Positions 37,576 through 46,085 of a stretch of DNA of 64,000 bases are shown in pieces (position 1 is the stretch's first letter; each line of letters begins with the position of its first letter). The notes beneath the pieces were generated by a model that saw nothing but the letters and a program-made list of their open reading frames with translations, was not told the DNA's origin and made no database searches. This stretch comes from Amycolatopsis cihanbeyliensis. Lineage in GTDB: Bacteria > Actinomycetota > Actinomycetes > Mycobacteriales > Pseudonocardiaceae. A program made the translations under genes and the position numbers. Where the stretch lies: the NCBI RefSeq assembly GCF_006715045.1, contig NZ_VFML01000001.1:4556501-4620500 (forward strand), given 5' to 3'.

Positions 37576-37580
37576 GTCAT

Positions 37581-38639
37581 TCAGTGACCCGCGTTCCGGC
37601 TGAGGCCGACCTGCAACGCCCCGGCCGCCTCGGCGGTGGCCTCGGTGCAGCGGCGCCCGATGCCGAGGAAGTTCGCGTACCCGTGGATCAGGTCCGACTG
37701 CCGGGACAGCGCCACCCGCACCCCCGCCGCGGCCAGCCGCTCCGCGTAGGCCTCGCCCTCGTCCCGCAACGGATCGAACCCGGCGGTGGCGATGTAGGCG
37801 GGTGGCAGCCCGCTCACGTCCTCGGCCAGCAGCGGGGACACCAGGGGGTCGGTGCGCCGGTCCGGGTCCGGGACGTAGTGGTCCATGAACCAGGTCATGG
37901 CCTCGTCGGTGAGGAAGAAGCCGTCGCCGAACAGCTCCCGCGAACGCCGGCGCACGCTGGCGTCCACCGCCGGGTAGATCAGCAGTTGGAAGGCGGGCGC
38001 CGGGCCACCCCTGCGGGTGGTCCGCAGGGCGACCACGGCGGCGAGGTTCCCGCCCGCGCTGTCCCCGCCGACGGCGATCCGGCTCGGCTCGGCGCCGAGC
38101 TCGCTCGCCTTGGCGTGGGCGTAGTCGAAGGCGGTCAGCGCATCCTCGGTGGCGGCGGGGAACGGGTGCTCGGGAGCCAGCCGGTACTCCACCGACAGCA
38201 CCCGCACCTGCGCGTGCTTGGCGAGGAAACGCGCCGTGTTCTCGTGGCTGGTCCGGGAACCGATCACCCAGCCGCCGCCGTGGTAGAAGACCAGCAGCCC
38301 GGACCCCTCCGGCAGGCCTTCCGGCGTGTACAGGGTCGCCGGAAGATCGCCGTGCTCCGCGGGGATCGTGAGCTCCCTGCCGCTGACCGGCTGGATCGGC
38401 TTACCACTGACCAGGTGCCGCGCCTCGTCGATCGCGGTCCGCGAGCCGCGCACGCTCCGGCCGACCAGCTCGGTGCCGGAGAGTTGCTGCAGGCGCAGCA
38501 GCAACTGCGCGTCCAACGCCAGCTCCTGCCCGTCAAGGCGGATCGGCTTGCCCGCGATCAGCCTGCGCGCCGGCCGGGGCAGGGCATACAGCAACTGGGC
38601 CCCGAGGGCCTGGATCCGGACCTGCAGGGGTATCGCCAT
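37581..38639 (-). CDS. HSL-family esterase/lipase
   Basis: A 352-residue alpha/beta hydrolase of the hormone-sensitive lipase family. The oxyanion motif is VFYHGGGWVIGS, the nucleophile elbow VGGDSAGGNLAAV, the acid near TAGFDPLRDEG and the histidine in LIHGYANF. These enzymes cleave short and medium acyl esters. Upstream (38671-38687) an imperfect operator of the TAGCTACT-N4-AGTA type resembles the lipase operator at 52.4 kb. It ends 5 bases from a bidirectional terminator. Confidence 0.93.
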   Translation of the reverse strand: MAIPLQVRIQALGAQLLYALPRPARRLIAGKPIRLDGQELALDAQLLLRLQQLSGTELVGRSVRGSRTAIDEARHLVSGKPIQPVSGRELTIPAEHGDLPATLYTPEGLPEGSGLLVFYHGGGWVIGSRTSHENTARFLAKHAQVRVLSVEYRLAPEHPFPAATEDALTAFDYAHAKASELGAEPSRIAVGGDSAGGNLAAVVALRTTRRGGPAPAFQLLIYPAVDASVRRRSRELFGDGFFLTDEAMTWFMDHYVPDPDRRTDPLVSPLLAEDVSGLPPAYIATAGFDPLRDEGEAYAERLAAAGVRVALSRQSDLIHGYANFLGIGRRCTEATAEAAGALQVGLSRNAGH

Positions 38640-38884
38640 CTTTCCTCCTCGCGATGTACTCGCTTGAGGTTACTTACGAGTAGCTACGGGCGCCAGGGGA
38701 GGGTTGTGCACAATCCGGGCGGAGCTCGCGGAGGGTGGCTCGTGGCGCCCGGATACGGGTGCGGCGCGGACGGTGGCCGTACCTACCGCTGCGCATCACG
38801 CTCTTCGTACAAGATTCGATGTGAGGTAGGACTCCGCACGAAAAGCTGGCTCTCAACCAAACTCGAGGGTCTAGCCTCGGAGTC

Positions 38885-39469
38885 GTGAGTTCTTCCAACG
38901 CGATCACAGTGCTCGGCATCGGCGGCTCGTTGCGCGACGGGTCCCAGTCCGAACGCGCACTCGGCATAGCGCTGGACGGCGCGGCCGAGGCGGGCGCGGA
39001 GACCAAGGCCATCACCGGCAGCGACCTGGTGCTGCCGTTCTACGACGCGACCGCCACCGAACGCACGCCGGAGGCGACGGCGCTGGTGGAGGCCATTCGG
39101 GCGGCCGACGGGCTGATCGTGGTCTCACCCGGCTACCACGGTGGGCTGTCCGGCCTGGTGAAGAACGCGCTGGACTACGTGGAGGACCTCCGGCCGGACA
39201 GCAGGCCGTACCTGGACGGGCGCGGCATCGGGCTGGTCGCGGTCGCCTTCGGCTGGCAGGCCGCGGTCACCACCCTCGATCAACTGCGCACGATCGCGCA
39301 CGCCCTGCGTGGCTGGCCCACGCCGCTCGGCGGGGCGGTGAACACCGCCGAGGTGAAGTTCGACGAGGCCGGTGGTGCCTCGGAGGAGCGAACCGTGCGC
39401 AACCTGCGCGTCATCGGCGACCAGGTGGTCGAGTTCGCCCGTGCCCGCAGGGCGGCCGCCACGATTTGA
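38885..39469 (+). CDS. NADPH-dependent FMN reductase
   Basis: A 194-residue flavodoxin-fold reductase. Phosphate-binding loop GIGGSLRDGSQSERAL is at the N-terminus and the FMN-contacting SPGYHGGLSGLVKNALDYVE in the middle, both standard for this family. It reduces FMN, quinones or azo compounds. GTG start. Such enzymes can feed reduced flavin to luciferase-like monooxygenases, but nothing links this one to the NRPS cluster 16 kb away. The upstream 245-base gap carries the divergent promoters with the esterase. Confidence 0.9.
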   Translation: MSSSNAITVLGIGGSLRDGSQSERALGIALDGAAEAGAETKAITGSDLVLPFYDATATERTPEATALVEAIRAADGLIVVSPGYHGGLSGLVKNALDYVEDLRPDSRPYLDGRGIGLVAVAFGWQAAVTTLDQLRTIAHALRGWPTPLGGAVNTAEVKFDEAGGASEERTVRNLRVIGDQVVEFARARRAAATI

Positions 39470-39703
39470 TCTCAGCGATCGTGGGTACTCCCCAGGAGGG
39501 TTATTCGGAACGACCCAGCGACCGCGGGCCGCCAGGCCCGTGGTCACCGCGGCGCGCAGCGCCACCGATTGGGTGGCGGTGGGCGACGGGCGGGAGGTCG
39601 TTGCAGGTCACCGCACTGGCGAGGCGCCTTGCCGACCTGAATAACCCGACCGCGGAATAGACACTAGGTCGCAACGTTGTGCGAGCAGGGAGGACTGCGA
39701 GGC

Positions 39704-40180
39704 ATGGCTCACTCACCGATCAAGAGCCCGCTGGCCGAAAGCGAGAAGGAGGTCACCGGCAACGCGCTGCAGGCCACGCTGGTGGACCTGATCGACCTGT
39801 CGCTGACCGCGAAGCAGGCGCACTGGAACGTCGTCGGCAAGAACTTCCGTAGCGTCCACCTGCAGTTGGACGAGCTGGTGAACACGGCGCGCACCTACAC
39901 CGACGAGGTGGCCGAGCGGGCCAACGCCATCGGGGTGTCGCCCAACGGCAAGGCGCGCACCGTCCTGGAGAGCTCCGGGCTGCCGGAGTACCCGGACAAC
40001 TGGCAGTCCGACGCCGCCACGGTGGACGCCATCGTGGGCATCCTCGCCGAGCTGATCCAGCGGCTACGGGCGCGGATCGACGAGACCGACAAGAGCGACC
40101 TGGTGACCCAGGACCTGCTGATCGAGATCGCAGCCAAGCTCGAGGAGGCGCACTGGATGTGGCAGGCCCAGCAGGCCTGA
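39704..40180 (+). CDS. dps: Dps-family DNA-binding ferritin-like protein
   Basis: A 158-residue Dps protein that stores iron at a ferroxidase site and protects DNA from peroxide. Ferroxidase ligands are visible in SLTAKQAHWNVVGKNFRSVHL (His and Asp/Glu at the dimer interface) with the downstream LDELVNTARTYTDEVAERA. ATG 39704 follows GGAGG. It is followed at once by a strong terminator. The gap before it (39470-39703) has only a GGAGGGTTATTCGG stretch similar to a motif seen at 26.35 and 42.11 kb. Confidence 0.95.
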   Translation: MAHSPIKSPLAESEKEVTGNALQATLVDLIDLSLTAKQAHWNVVGKNFRSVHLQLDELVNTARTYTDEVAERANAIGVSPNGKARTVLESSGLPEYPDNWQSDAATVDAIVGILAELIQRLRARIDETDKSDLVTQDLLIEIAAKLEEAHWMWQAQQA

Positions 40181-40215
40181 GCTTGGTCTTTGACCCGGAG
40201 GCCAAAGACCAAGCT
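40180..40215. terminator. Bidirectional terminator after dps
   Basis: AGCTTGGTCTTTG (40180-40192) pairs exactly with CAAAGACCAAGCT (40203-40215) around a 10-base loop. It separates dps from the convergent peptidase gene. Confidence 0.88.
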
Positions 40216-40224
40216 GAGTGCCCG

Positions 40225-42069
40225 CTACCTCAGCCCGAGCCTGCGTAGCGCGAAGTAGACCTCGATCGCGGTCTGCTTGACCGTCTCGGCGACCACCAGG
40301 GAGCCGTGGCCCGCGTCGTAGCGGTAGAACTCGTACGGCACGTCGCGGGCCGCCAGCCGGTCGAGGTAGTTCTCGATCTGCCGGATCGGGCAGCGCGGAT
40401 CGTTGTCGCCCGCGAGCACGAGGACCGGGGCGCGTACCGCGTCGACGTAGGTCAGCGGTGAGCACTCGGTGTACACCCGCGGCTTCTCCTCGGGGGAGCC
40501 GCCGAAGAGCGCGCGGTCGAACGAGCGTAGCTGCTCCATCTCGTCCTCGTAGGCCGCGAGGTAGTCGGCGACCGGTACGCCGGCGACGCCCACCGCCCAG
40601 CGGTCCGGCTGGGTGCCCAGCGCGAGCAGGGCCAGGTAACCGCCCCAGGAGGCGCCGTTCACCACGCAGCGGTCCGGGTCCGCCAGCCCGCTGCGCACCG
40701 CCCAGTCGTGCACGGCGGCGACGTCCTCCAGCTCGGTGAGTCCCGGCCTACCCTCGATCGCGTCCCGCCAGGCCGAGCCGTACCCGGTCGAGCCGCGATA
40801 GTTCACCTCCACGACGGCGAAGCCGGCGTCGAGCCAGGTGGCGCGGTAGGCGGAGAACCGGTCCTCGTCGGCGGCGTGCGGGCCGCCGTGCAGGGTGAAC
40901 ACCGTGGGCAGCGGGCCGTCCGCCGCACCGCCGGGCCGGGCGACCAGCGCGTGGATCGTGCCGGCCTCGCCCTCCACGAAGGCGTCGGTGACCGGGGCGG
41001 ATCCGGGCGCCCGCTCGCCGGGCGGGCTGAGCAGCACCCGGTCGCCACCGCCGGCCGTGCGCGCCCTGATCACGGCGGGCTCGGCCGCGCTGGACCAGGA
41101 GTACTCCACGGTGCCGTCCGGGCGGACGCCCGCACCGCCGATCCGCCCGGCCGGGGTGTCCAACGAGGACAACTCGGCGGTGGTCAGGTCGTACCGGTAC
41201 AGCGAGCTGCGGCCATGGTGAAAATGCACCACGAGCAGTGCATCGGCCCGCGGGTACCAGGTCGCGGCGACCTCGCCCGGCAGGTCCAGCGCCAGCTCGG
41301 TCTCGGTGTCCGCCGCCACGTCCCAGATCAGCAGTTCCTCCCTGCCGTGCCGCTCGTGCAGCACCAGCAGCCGGGAGTCCCCGCGCACCGGGGAGAACTC
41401 GAGCGCGGCGAGCCCCTTGCCCTCGCCGTCCCACTTCTCGGCGACCGGCTCGAACTCCGCGCAGGACAGCACCCGCAAGGCCGGGTGCCGGGAGTCGCCG
41501 TGTTCGGAGTGCGAGATGGCCAGCAGCCGCTCGTCCCTGGACAGCGCCGCGACGCCGGCGTCGTCCTCGCTGGTGTAGAACCGGGTGGCCGGCCCGCCGG
41601 TGCTGGCGTACAGCGAGCTGCCCTCGTCGGTGGACACCCCGAGCGCGACGATCCGGTGGCCGATCTCCAACCCGGCCGGGTAGCCGTCCGGAACCCCGTC
41701 CACCGCCGGCTCCGGCGTGCCGCCCCCGCCGAAGGGTTCGCGCACCCAGGAGCCGAACTCGTCCCCGTCGGTGTCGTTGAACCACCAGATCCACGCGCCG
41801 TCCGGCGCGAGCGTGGCGTGCAGCGTGCCGTTCGGCCGGTCGGTCACCCGCCGGTGTTCGTCGCCGCCCCGGTCCCAGGCGTAGACCTCCCAGACCCCGC
41901 TGGCATTGGAGACGTAGAGGTTGCGGCCGGGGGCATCCAGCGCCCAGTCCGGAACCGACATGCGGGCGGCGCGGAAACGCGCACGCCAGCGGTCCTCGGT
42001 GGCCGCGTCGTCGAACAGGCGCTCGGGCACGATGGCTGCTGGGTGCTGGGCGGTCGGCTGCGTGTTCAC
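40225..42069 (-). CDS. S9 family prolyl oligopeptidase-like peptidase
   Basis: A 614-residue serine peptidase. An N-terminal beta-propeller (about 40-340, with repeated strands such as NLYVSNASGVWEVYAWDRGG) gates access to a C-terminal alpha/beta hydrolase domain. The nucleophile is in VNGASWGGYLALL, the acid in LAGDNDPRCPIRQ and the histidine in DAGHGSLV. The family cleaves short peptides or acyl amino acids. No signal peptide, so cytoplasmic. Divergent from a methyltransferase gene 33 bases away. Confidence 0.94.
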   Translation of the reverse strand: MNTQPTAQHPAAIVPERLFDDAATEDRWRARFRAARMSVPDWALDAPGRNLYVSNASGVWEVYAWDRGGDEHRRVTDRPNGTLHATLAPDGAWIWWFNDTDGDEFGSWVREPFGGGGTPEPAVDGVPDGYPAGLEIGHRIVALGVSTDEGSSLYASTGGPATRFYTSEDDAGVAALSRDERLLAISHSEHGDSRHPALRVLSCAEFEPVAEKWDGEGKGLAALEFSPVRGDSRLLVLHERHGREELLIWDVAADTETELALDLPGEVAATWYPRADALLVVHFHHGRSSLYRYDLTTAELSSLDTPAGRIGGAGVRPDGTVEYSWSSAAEPAVIRARTAGGGDRVLLSPPGERAPGSAPVTDAFVEGEAGTIHALVARPGGAADGPLPTVFTLHGGPHAADEDRFSAYRATWLDAGFAVVEVNYRGSTGYGSAWRDAIEGRPGLTELEDVAAVHDWAVRSGLADPDRCVVNGASWGGYLALLALGTQPDRWAVGVAGVPVADYLAAYEDEMEQLRSFDRALFGGSPEEKPRVYTECSPLTYVDAVRAPVLVLAGDNDPRCPIRQIENYLDRLAARDVPYEFYRYDAGHGSLVVAETVKQTAIEVYFALRRLGLR

Positions 42070-42102
42070 CCCCCGATCCTGCCAGTCCGTAGGGTTATCG
42101 GC

Positions 42103-42831
42103 GTGCAGGAGGGTTACTCGCCCGGCGTCGCCGGTTTCGTGCTGCCGCTGCTGCGGCCGGGGATGCGGGTACTCGACGCCGGCTGCGGGAGCGGGGCGAT
42201 CACGCTCGGTCTCGAAGCGGCTACGCGTGGAGTTCGGCTGCTCGGGGTCGACAGGGCGCTCGGCGAGACGGCACCCGCGGCACCCGATTCATCTACTGTG
42301 GACTTCCTGGCGGCCGCGGCGGATTCGTTGCCGTTTCCGGCCGACTCGATGGACGTGGTGTTCGCGCATGCCCTGCTCGAGCGGGTCGCCGACCCGGCGG
42401 CCGTGCTCGGCGAGTTCGGCAGGGTGCTCCGCCCCGGTGGCGCACTCGCGCTGTCTACTTCGGACTGGAGCCGGGCGAGGATCCGGCCGAGGACGGCGAA
42501 CGTGGATGCCGCACTGCGCGGTTACCAGCTCTTGCGGCGGCGGGACGGCGGCAACCCGTTCGCCGGAAGGCGGGTCGCCGAGCAGGTGCAGCGGGCCGGG
42601 TTCACCGATGTCCGTTCCAGGACGCGGTACCTGCCGGATCGGGACTACCGCGAGCTCGGGCGTGCGGTGGAGGCGGAGCTGGCCGTGGCGCTGGAGTCCG
42701 CGGGCAGCGATCGCGCGCTGCTGGCCAGCGCGGCGCGTTCGGCCTGGGTGTGGGCTCGCGGTGGGGGTGGCGAGTTCAGCCAGTGCTGGGTCGAGATCCT
42801 CGCGACGTCCCCCGTAGCGTCCCCCACGTAG
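42103..42831 (+). CDS. Class I SAM-dependent methyltransferase
   Basis: A 242-residue methyltransferase of the methyltransf_11 type. Motif I is VLDAGCGSGAITLGL, the acidic strand 2 is LLGVDRA, and later motifs are DSLPFPADSMDVVFAHALLE and LRPGGALAL. The GTG at 42103 directly follows a TAGGGTTAT stretch without a ribosome site, so it may be leaderless. The first codons contain the 16-mer GAGGGTTACTCGCCCG seen upstream of the gene at 26403. Substrate unknown. Confidence 0.88.
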   Translation: MQEGYSPGVAGFVLPLLRPGMRVLDAGCGSGAITLGLEAATRGVRLLGVDRALGETAPAAPDSSTVDFLAAAADSLPFPADSMDVVFAHALLERVADPAAVLGEFGRVLRPGGALALSTSDWSRARIRPRTANVDAALRGYQLLRRRDGGNPFAGRRVAEQVQRAGFTDVRSRTRYLPDRDYRELGRAVEAELAVALESAGSDRALLASAARSAWVWARGGGGEFSQCWVEILATSPVASPT

Positions 42832-42919
42832 GGGACGGCGCAACCCGTGGCCGTTCGCTCACGTCTTCCAGGTGACGGCGCCGGATACGCCGGCGTCGCG
42901 GCAAGTCGGGGAGTGAACC

Positions 42920-43432
42920 ATGAGTGCACGCAGCGCGGCGATCATCGGTTCGATCGTGCTCGGCCTGACGTTCGGTTCGGCGGGAGCGTCCGGTGCCTCC
43001 GTGGCCGGGGACGAACGGGTGCTCGGGCCGCGAGGCTACAAGTCCTTGCATCTCGGCCAGCCGGAGCCCGCGGCCCGGGCGACCGGGCTGCTGGTGGACA
43101 AGCAGGCCGGCGAGGAGTGCCACTACTACTACCTGCGCCCGAGTGAGGGCCAGACCAACGTGGGCAGTGGGGTGTTCGTCGACCCCGGCCGGGGCGTGAT
43201 GATGATCGGCGGGACGGTGAAATCCCATACGCCGAAGGGAGTCACCCTCGGTTCGCGGTTCGGCGAGGTTCGGGCCGCTTATCCGGACATGCGGCGGCTG
43301 CCGCCGTTGACCTGGGTGTACACGGCAGCGGTTCCGGGTAACGAGGACGCCAGATACCGGTTCGCCTTCGATGAGGCGGGCCGGGTGGCCGACTTCGCGC
43401 TGGAGGCCGCCGAGATGGGCGCCTGCGGCTGA
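42920..43432 (+). CDS. Secreted protein, unknown function
   Basis: A 170-residue exported protein with a signal peptide (MSARSAAIIGSIVLGLTFGS, cleavage near GASG-AS). The mature part has LGPRGYKSLHLGQPEPAARA, a segment common to a group of small actinobacterial secreted proteins that contain a repeat of this type, and two cysteines (GEECHYYY and the C-terminal GACG) that could form a disulfide. TLGSRFGEVRAAYPD is a further motif of that group. No biochemical role known to me. Confidence 0.85.
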   Translation: MSARSAAIIGSIVLGLTFGSAGASGASVAGDERVLGPRGYKSLHLGQPEPAARATGLLVDKQAGEECHYYYLRPSEGQTNVGSGVFVDPGRGVMMIGGTVKSHTPKGVTLGSRFGEVRAAYPDMRRLPPLTWVYTAAVPGNEDARYRFAFDEAGRVADFALEAAEMGACG

Positions 43433-43456
43433 GGTCGGTCACACCTGCCGGTGGAG

Positions 43457-44311
43457 TCACAACCGGGCCGCGACCTTGTGCACCAGTGCGGGGACGAGCG
43501 GCAGCGGGGGCGGTGACGGGTTCTCCCGGCGCGGATTCGGGTTGATCAGAACGCCGACATGCGGCCCGCGCCGGGCCGCTTCGCGTAGTACCTGCGCGCC
43601 CGGCCGGGTCCAGTGCTGGCCGCCCCACGGGACGCCGGTGGCGTGCCGGTACCTTGCCAGCCGGGGCGCGCTGGTGAACACGCACAGCCAGTCGCCCTGG
43701 GTGGCGGTGTGCGCGATGGCCGGGCCGCTGGTGACCGACCGCGGCACGTGCACCTCGGCGAGCAGGAAATGCCGGAGGACGAGTTCTTCGAGATCGGCGG
43801 GGCCACTCAGCTCGCGGATGGCGCGGCAGAGTTGGTCGGTCCGCTGCTCCCGGATCACCCTGGCACGAACGATTTCCGGCGGGAGTACCGGTTGCGTATG
43901 GCCGAGGCTGACCACCAACTCGTCGCAGAAACGCTGCCGCAACCGCTCCGCCTGCCGTTTCGAGAAGCCCTCGCCCTCGTGCCGGTGTAACTCCCGCAGC
44001 CGCTCGCCCAGCATTTTCTCGGACATGGGCGGCTCCAGCCCGACGTTGTAGCAGGCGGCCACGACGAGCGGGAAGGTCGGTTCGGTGAATCTCTCCAGCA
44101 CGGCCTCCAGCCGCAGGACCACCTTGGCCCTGAGCTGTTCCAGGGTGTCGTTCTCGGTGATGTGCCAGATCCGCCGCAACTCCGGCCCGAGCCGGTTGCG
44201 CAGGTCGCGATGTCGCAGCCCAAGACCTTTGTGTAGTGACTCGAGCCGGTTCGCGGCACCGCGCCATATGTCATTGTCGATGTCGGTGCCACTGTCGAGT
44301 CTGAGCATCAT
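43457..44311 (-). CDS. SseB-domain-like protein
   Basis: A 284-residue protein. The N-terminal two-thirds is helical and charged with no family I recognise (LRNRLGPELRRIWHITENDT; EKMLGERLRELHRHEGEGF). The C-terminal third resembles an SseB domain (GDWLCVFTSAPRLARYRHAT; EAARRGPHVGVLINP), found in actinobacteria near secretion and phage-defence loci. ATG 44311 follows GAGGGGGAAGC, which sets the start; a longer open frame upstream is rejected. Function unknown. Confidence 0.78.
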   Translation of the reverse strand: MMLRLDSGTDIDNDIWRGAANRLESLHKGLGLRHRDLRNRLGPELRRIWHITENDTLEQLRAKVVLRLEAVLERFTEPTFPLVVAACYNVGLEPPMSEKMLGERLRELHRHEGEGFSKRQAERLRQRFCDELVVSLGHTQPVLPPEIVRARVIREQRTDQLCRAIRELSGPADLEELVLRHFLLAEVHVPRSVTSGPAIAHTATQGDWLCVFTSAPRLARYRHATGVPWGGQHWTRPGAQVLREAARRGPHVGVLINPNPRRENPSPPPLPLVPALVHKVAARL

Positions 44312-44721
44312 TGCTTCCCCCTCGGTCCGCATGGCGGTGAGGCCGAACAGAGTAGCGAATACCGGCATCTTGTCTCGCGGGAACCCTACGAAATGCCTGA
44401 CGACCTGGCATTTTGCCAGATTCTCGCCGTCATGTCGCCAATAATTGACGCACGGCCAAGGATCTTGCCGGTGGGACCGCACTTCTCGCCATGAACCGCC
44501 GTCCGGCGATGGTGATTTGGTGGATAATGATCATTGCGAAGTGGAATTGCGATTCTGTTCGTTTACGGCCTGAGCTGTAGCAACATCCTCGAGTGACCAG
44601 GAATTCCGCGGACCAGAATTACGTAGTGGCACCGACCGTCCCGCTCGTTCGCGCCGAGCACCACCGGGCCGAGCCACGCCAGCTCACCGCGCCGGGGCTC
44701 GGCCTCTGGGCCGATACAGAA
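44312..44721. other. Gene-free, AT-richer spacer
   Basis: About 410 bases with no credible gene. The part near 44440-44570 is AT-rich for this genome (for example GGATAATGATCATTGC) and contains the likely promoter of the SseB-like gene. No repeat or RNA gene seen apart from the tRNA terminator at its right end. Confidence 0.5.
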
Positions 44722-44760
44722 GAAGGTCCCTGCTCGCGCTCTCCGCGAACAGGGACCTTC
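44722..44760 (-). terminator. Terminator of tRNA-Pro
   Basis: GAAGGTCCCTG (44722-44732) pairs with CAGGGACCTTC (44750-44760); the stem continues through CTCGCG/CGCGAA in the loop. It begins 12 bases past the 3' end of the tRNA. Confidence 0.85.
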
Positions 44761-44771
44761 CAGATCCCACG

Positions 44772-44845
44772 TCGGGGTGGCGGGATTTGAACCCACGACC
44801 TCCTCGACCCGAACGAGGCACGCTACCAAGCTGCGCCACACCCCG
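44772..44845 (-). tRNA. tRNA-Pro (anticodon CGG)
   Basis: The minus strand folds as a full cloverleaf: acceptor arm CGGGGTG (44845-44839) with CACCCCG (44779-44773) plus discriminator A; a D arm GCGCAGCTTGGTAGCGT; an anticodon arm CCTCG-TTCGGGT-CGAGG with anticodon CGG; and a T arm GTGGGTTCAAATCC. CCA is not encoded. Reads CCG, a common proline codon in this genome. Confidence 0.96.
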
Positions 44846-44874
44846 AGGTACTGCTTAACGGGCCGATGAAGAGT

Positions 44875-45855
44875 CTAGCGGACGTCGCTCGACACCTTGA
44901 ACGGGGTTTCCCGGTGGCTCTGCCGGCCGCCGGAAGGCCTGGGCACGAGGGTGAGCAGGGTGGCTTCCGGCGGGCAGGCGAACCGCACGGGTGCGTAAGG
45001 CGAGGTGCCGAGGCCCGCGGATACGTGCAGCCACATGGTGGCGCCCCACCGGGAGACCCCGCGAGCCCTGGAACGGTCCAGCTCGCAGTTGGTGACCAGG
45101 GCGCCGAGGCCGGGTAGCCGGAGCTGGCCGCCGTGGGTGTGCCCGGCGAGCACGAGGTCGTAGCCGTCGGCGGCGAAGGTGTCCAGTACCCGGGGTTCGG
45201 GGGAGTGGGTGATGCCCAGCCGCAGTGCCGCGGACCGATCCGCCCGGCCCGAGATGTCGACATATCGATCTCGTTGCAGGTGTGGATCGTCGACCCCGGC
45301 GGCGAACACGGTCTGCCCCGCGGCGGTGAAGGTCCGCCGCACGTGGGTCAGGTCGAGCCAGCCGCGCTCGATCAGCGCGGCCCGCAGGTCGCGCCAGGGC
45401 AGCCGGATACCGTAGATCCGCCGCTTGCGGCCGCGCGGCATCAGGTAGCGGACGGGGTTCTTCGGCTTCGGCCCGTAGTAGTCGTTGCTGCCGAAGACGA
45501 AGACGCCCGGCCGGTCCAGCAGTGGGCCGAGCGCGCGCAACACGGCGGGGACGGCCTGCCGGTGCGCGAGGTTGTCTCCGGTGTTCACCACCAGATCGGG
45601 TTCGAGATCGTCCAGTGCCGCCACCCACCGCTGCTTGGAGACCTGGCCGGGAAGCATGTGCAGGTCGGAGATGTGCAGGATCTTCAGCGGGTGAGTACCG
45701 GGGGCGAGTACCGGCACCTCGGCGGTGCGCAGGGTCCAGTGCCGCCGCTCGATGGCCGCGGCATAACCGACTGTCGCGGCACCGAGGGCGACCGTCCCCG
45801 CGACGAGGCGCTTGACCCGCGCCCCGACCGCAGTGGTGTTACCGAGCGTGCTCAC
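44875..45855 (-). CDS. Metallophosphoesterase
   Basis: A 326-residue calcineurin-like phosphoesterase, homologous in position to Rv3683. An N-terminal hydrophobic segment (LVAGTVALGAATVGYAAAIE) probably anchors it in the membrane. Metal ligands are in KILHISDLHMLPGQ, VVNTGDNLAH, FVFGSNDYYG (the usual GNHD reads GSND), ITHSPEP and VLAGHTHGGQ. It lies beside the class A penicillin-binding protein gene as in mycobacteria. Substrate unknown. Confidence 0.93.
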   Translation of the reverse strand: MSTLGNTTAVGARVKRLVAGTVALGAATVGYAAAIERRHWTLRTAEVPVLAPGTHPLKILHISDLHMLPGQVSKQRWVAALDDLEPDLVVNTGDNLAHRQAVPAVLRALGPLLDRPGVFVFGSNDYYGPKPKNPVRYLMPRGRKRRIYGIRLPWRDLRAALIERGWLDLTHVRRTFTAAGQTVFAAGVDDPHLQRDRYVDISGRADRSAALRLGITHSPEPRVLDTFAADGYDLVLAGHTHGGQLRLPGLGALVTNCELDRSRARGVSRWGATMWLHVSAGLGTSPYAPVRFACPPEATLLTLVPRPSGGRQSHRETPFKVSSDVR

Positions 45856-45881
45856 GTCATCCAGGATACGTGCTCGAGGGG

Positions 45882-46031
45882 ATGATCCGCCGCATGCCCG
45901 GCGATCAGCCGTGCGGTGCGTTCGGTGCCCTCCCGGAGGGTGCCCACGGCACTGCTCTTCCCGGGGGAGACCACCGGATCCACACGAACTCCTACACCAT
46001 GTGCTCGAAATGTGACTACCCGTGGCAGTAA
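45882..46031 (+). CDS. Possible 49-residue protein with a CxxC end
   Basis: A short frame with GAGGGG immediately before ATG 45882 (a second ATG at 45894 would be better spaced) and a TAA at 46029. The protein is unremarkable until HRIHTNSYTMCSKCDYPWQ at the C-terminus, where MCSKCD looks like half of a zinc ribbon and the following PWQ ends the chain. Codon third positions are GC-biased as in real genes. No family recognised; the gap between the flanking genes would otherwise be empty. Tentative. Confidence 0.35.
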   Translation: MIRRMPGDQPCGAFGALPEGAHGTALPGGDHRIHTNSYTMCSKCDYPWQ

Positions 46032-46085
46032 AGGCTCTTTCCGTTTGAGCGGATGAATGTCACTCGATCGGGTGTTCTTGAATGG

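Noticed and set aside
44563..44841. Open frame across the tRNA-Pro gene
   Set aside because: It overlaps a perfect tRNA cloverleaf and its terminator and has no protein motif.
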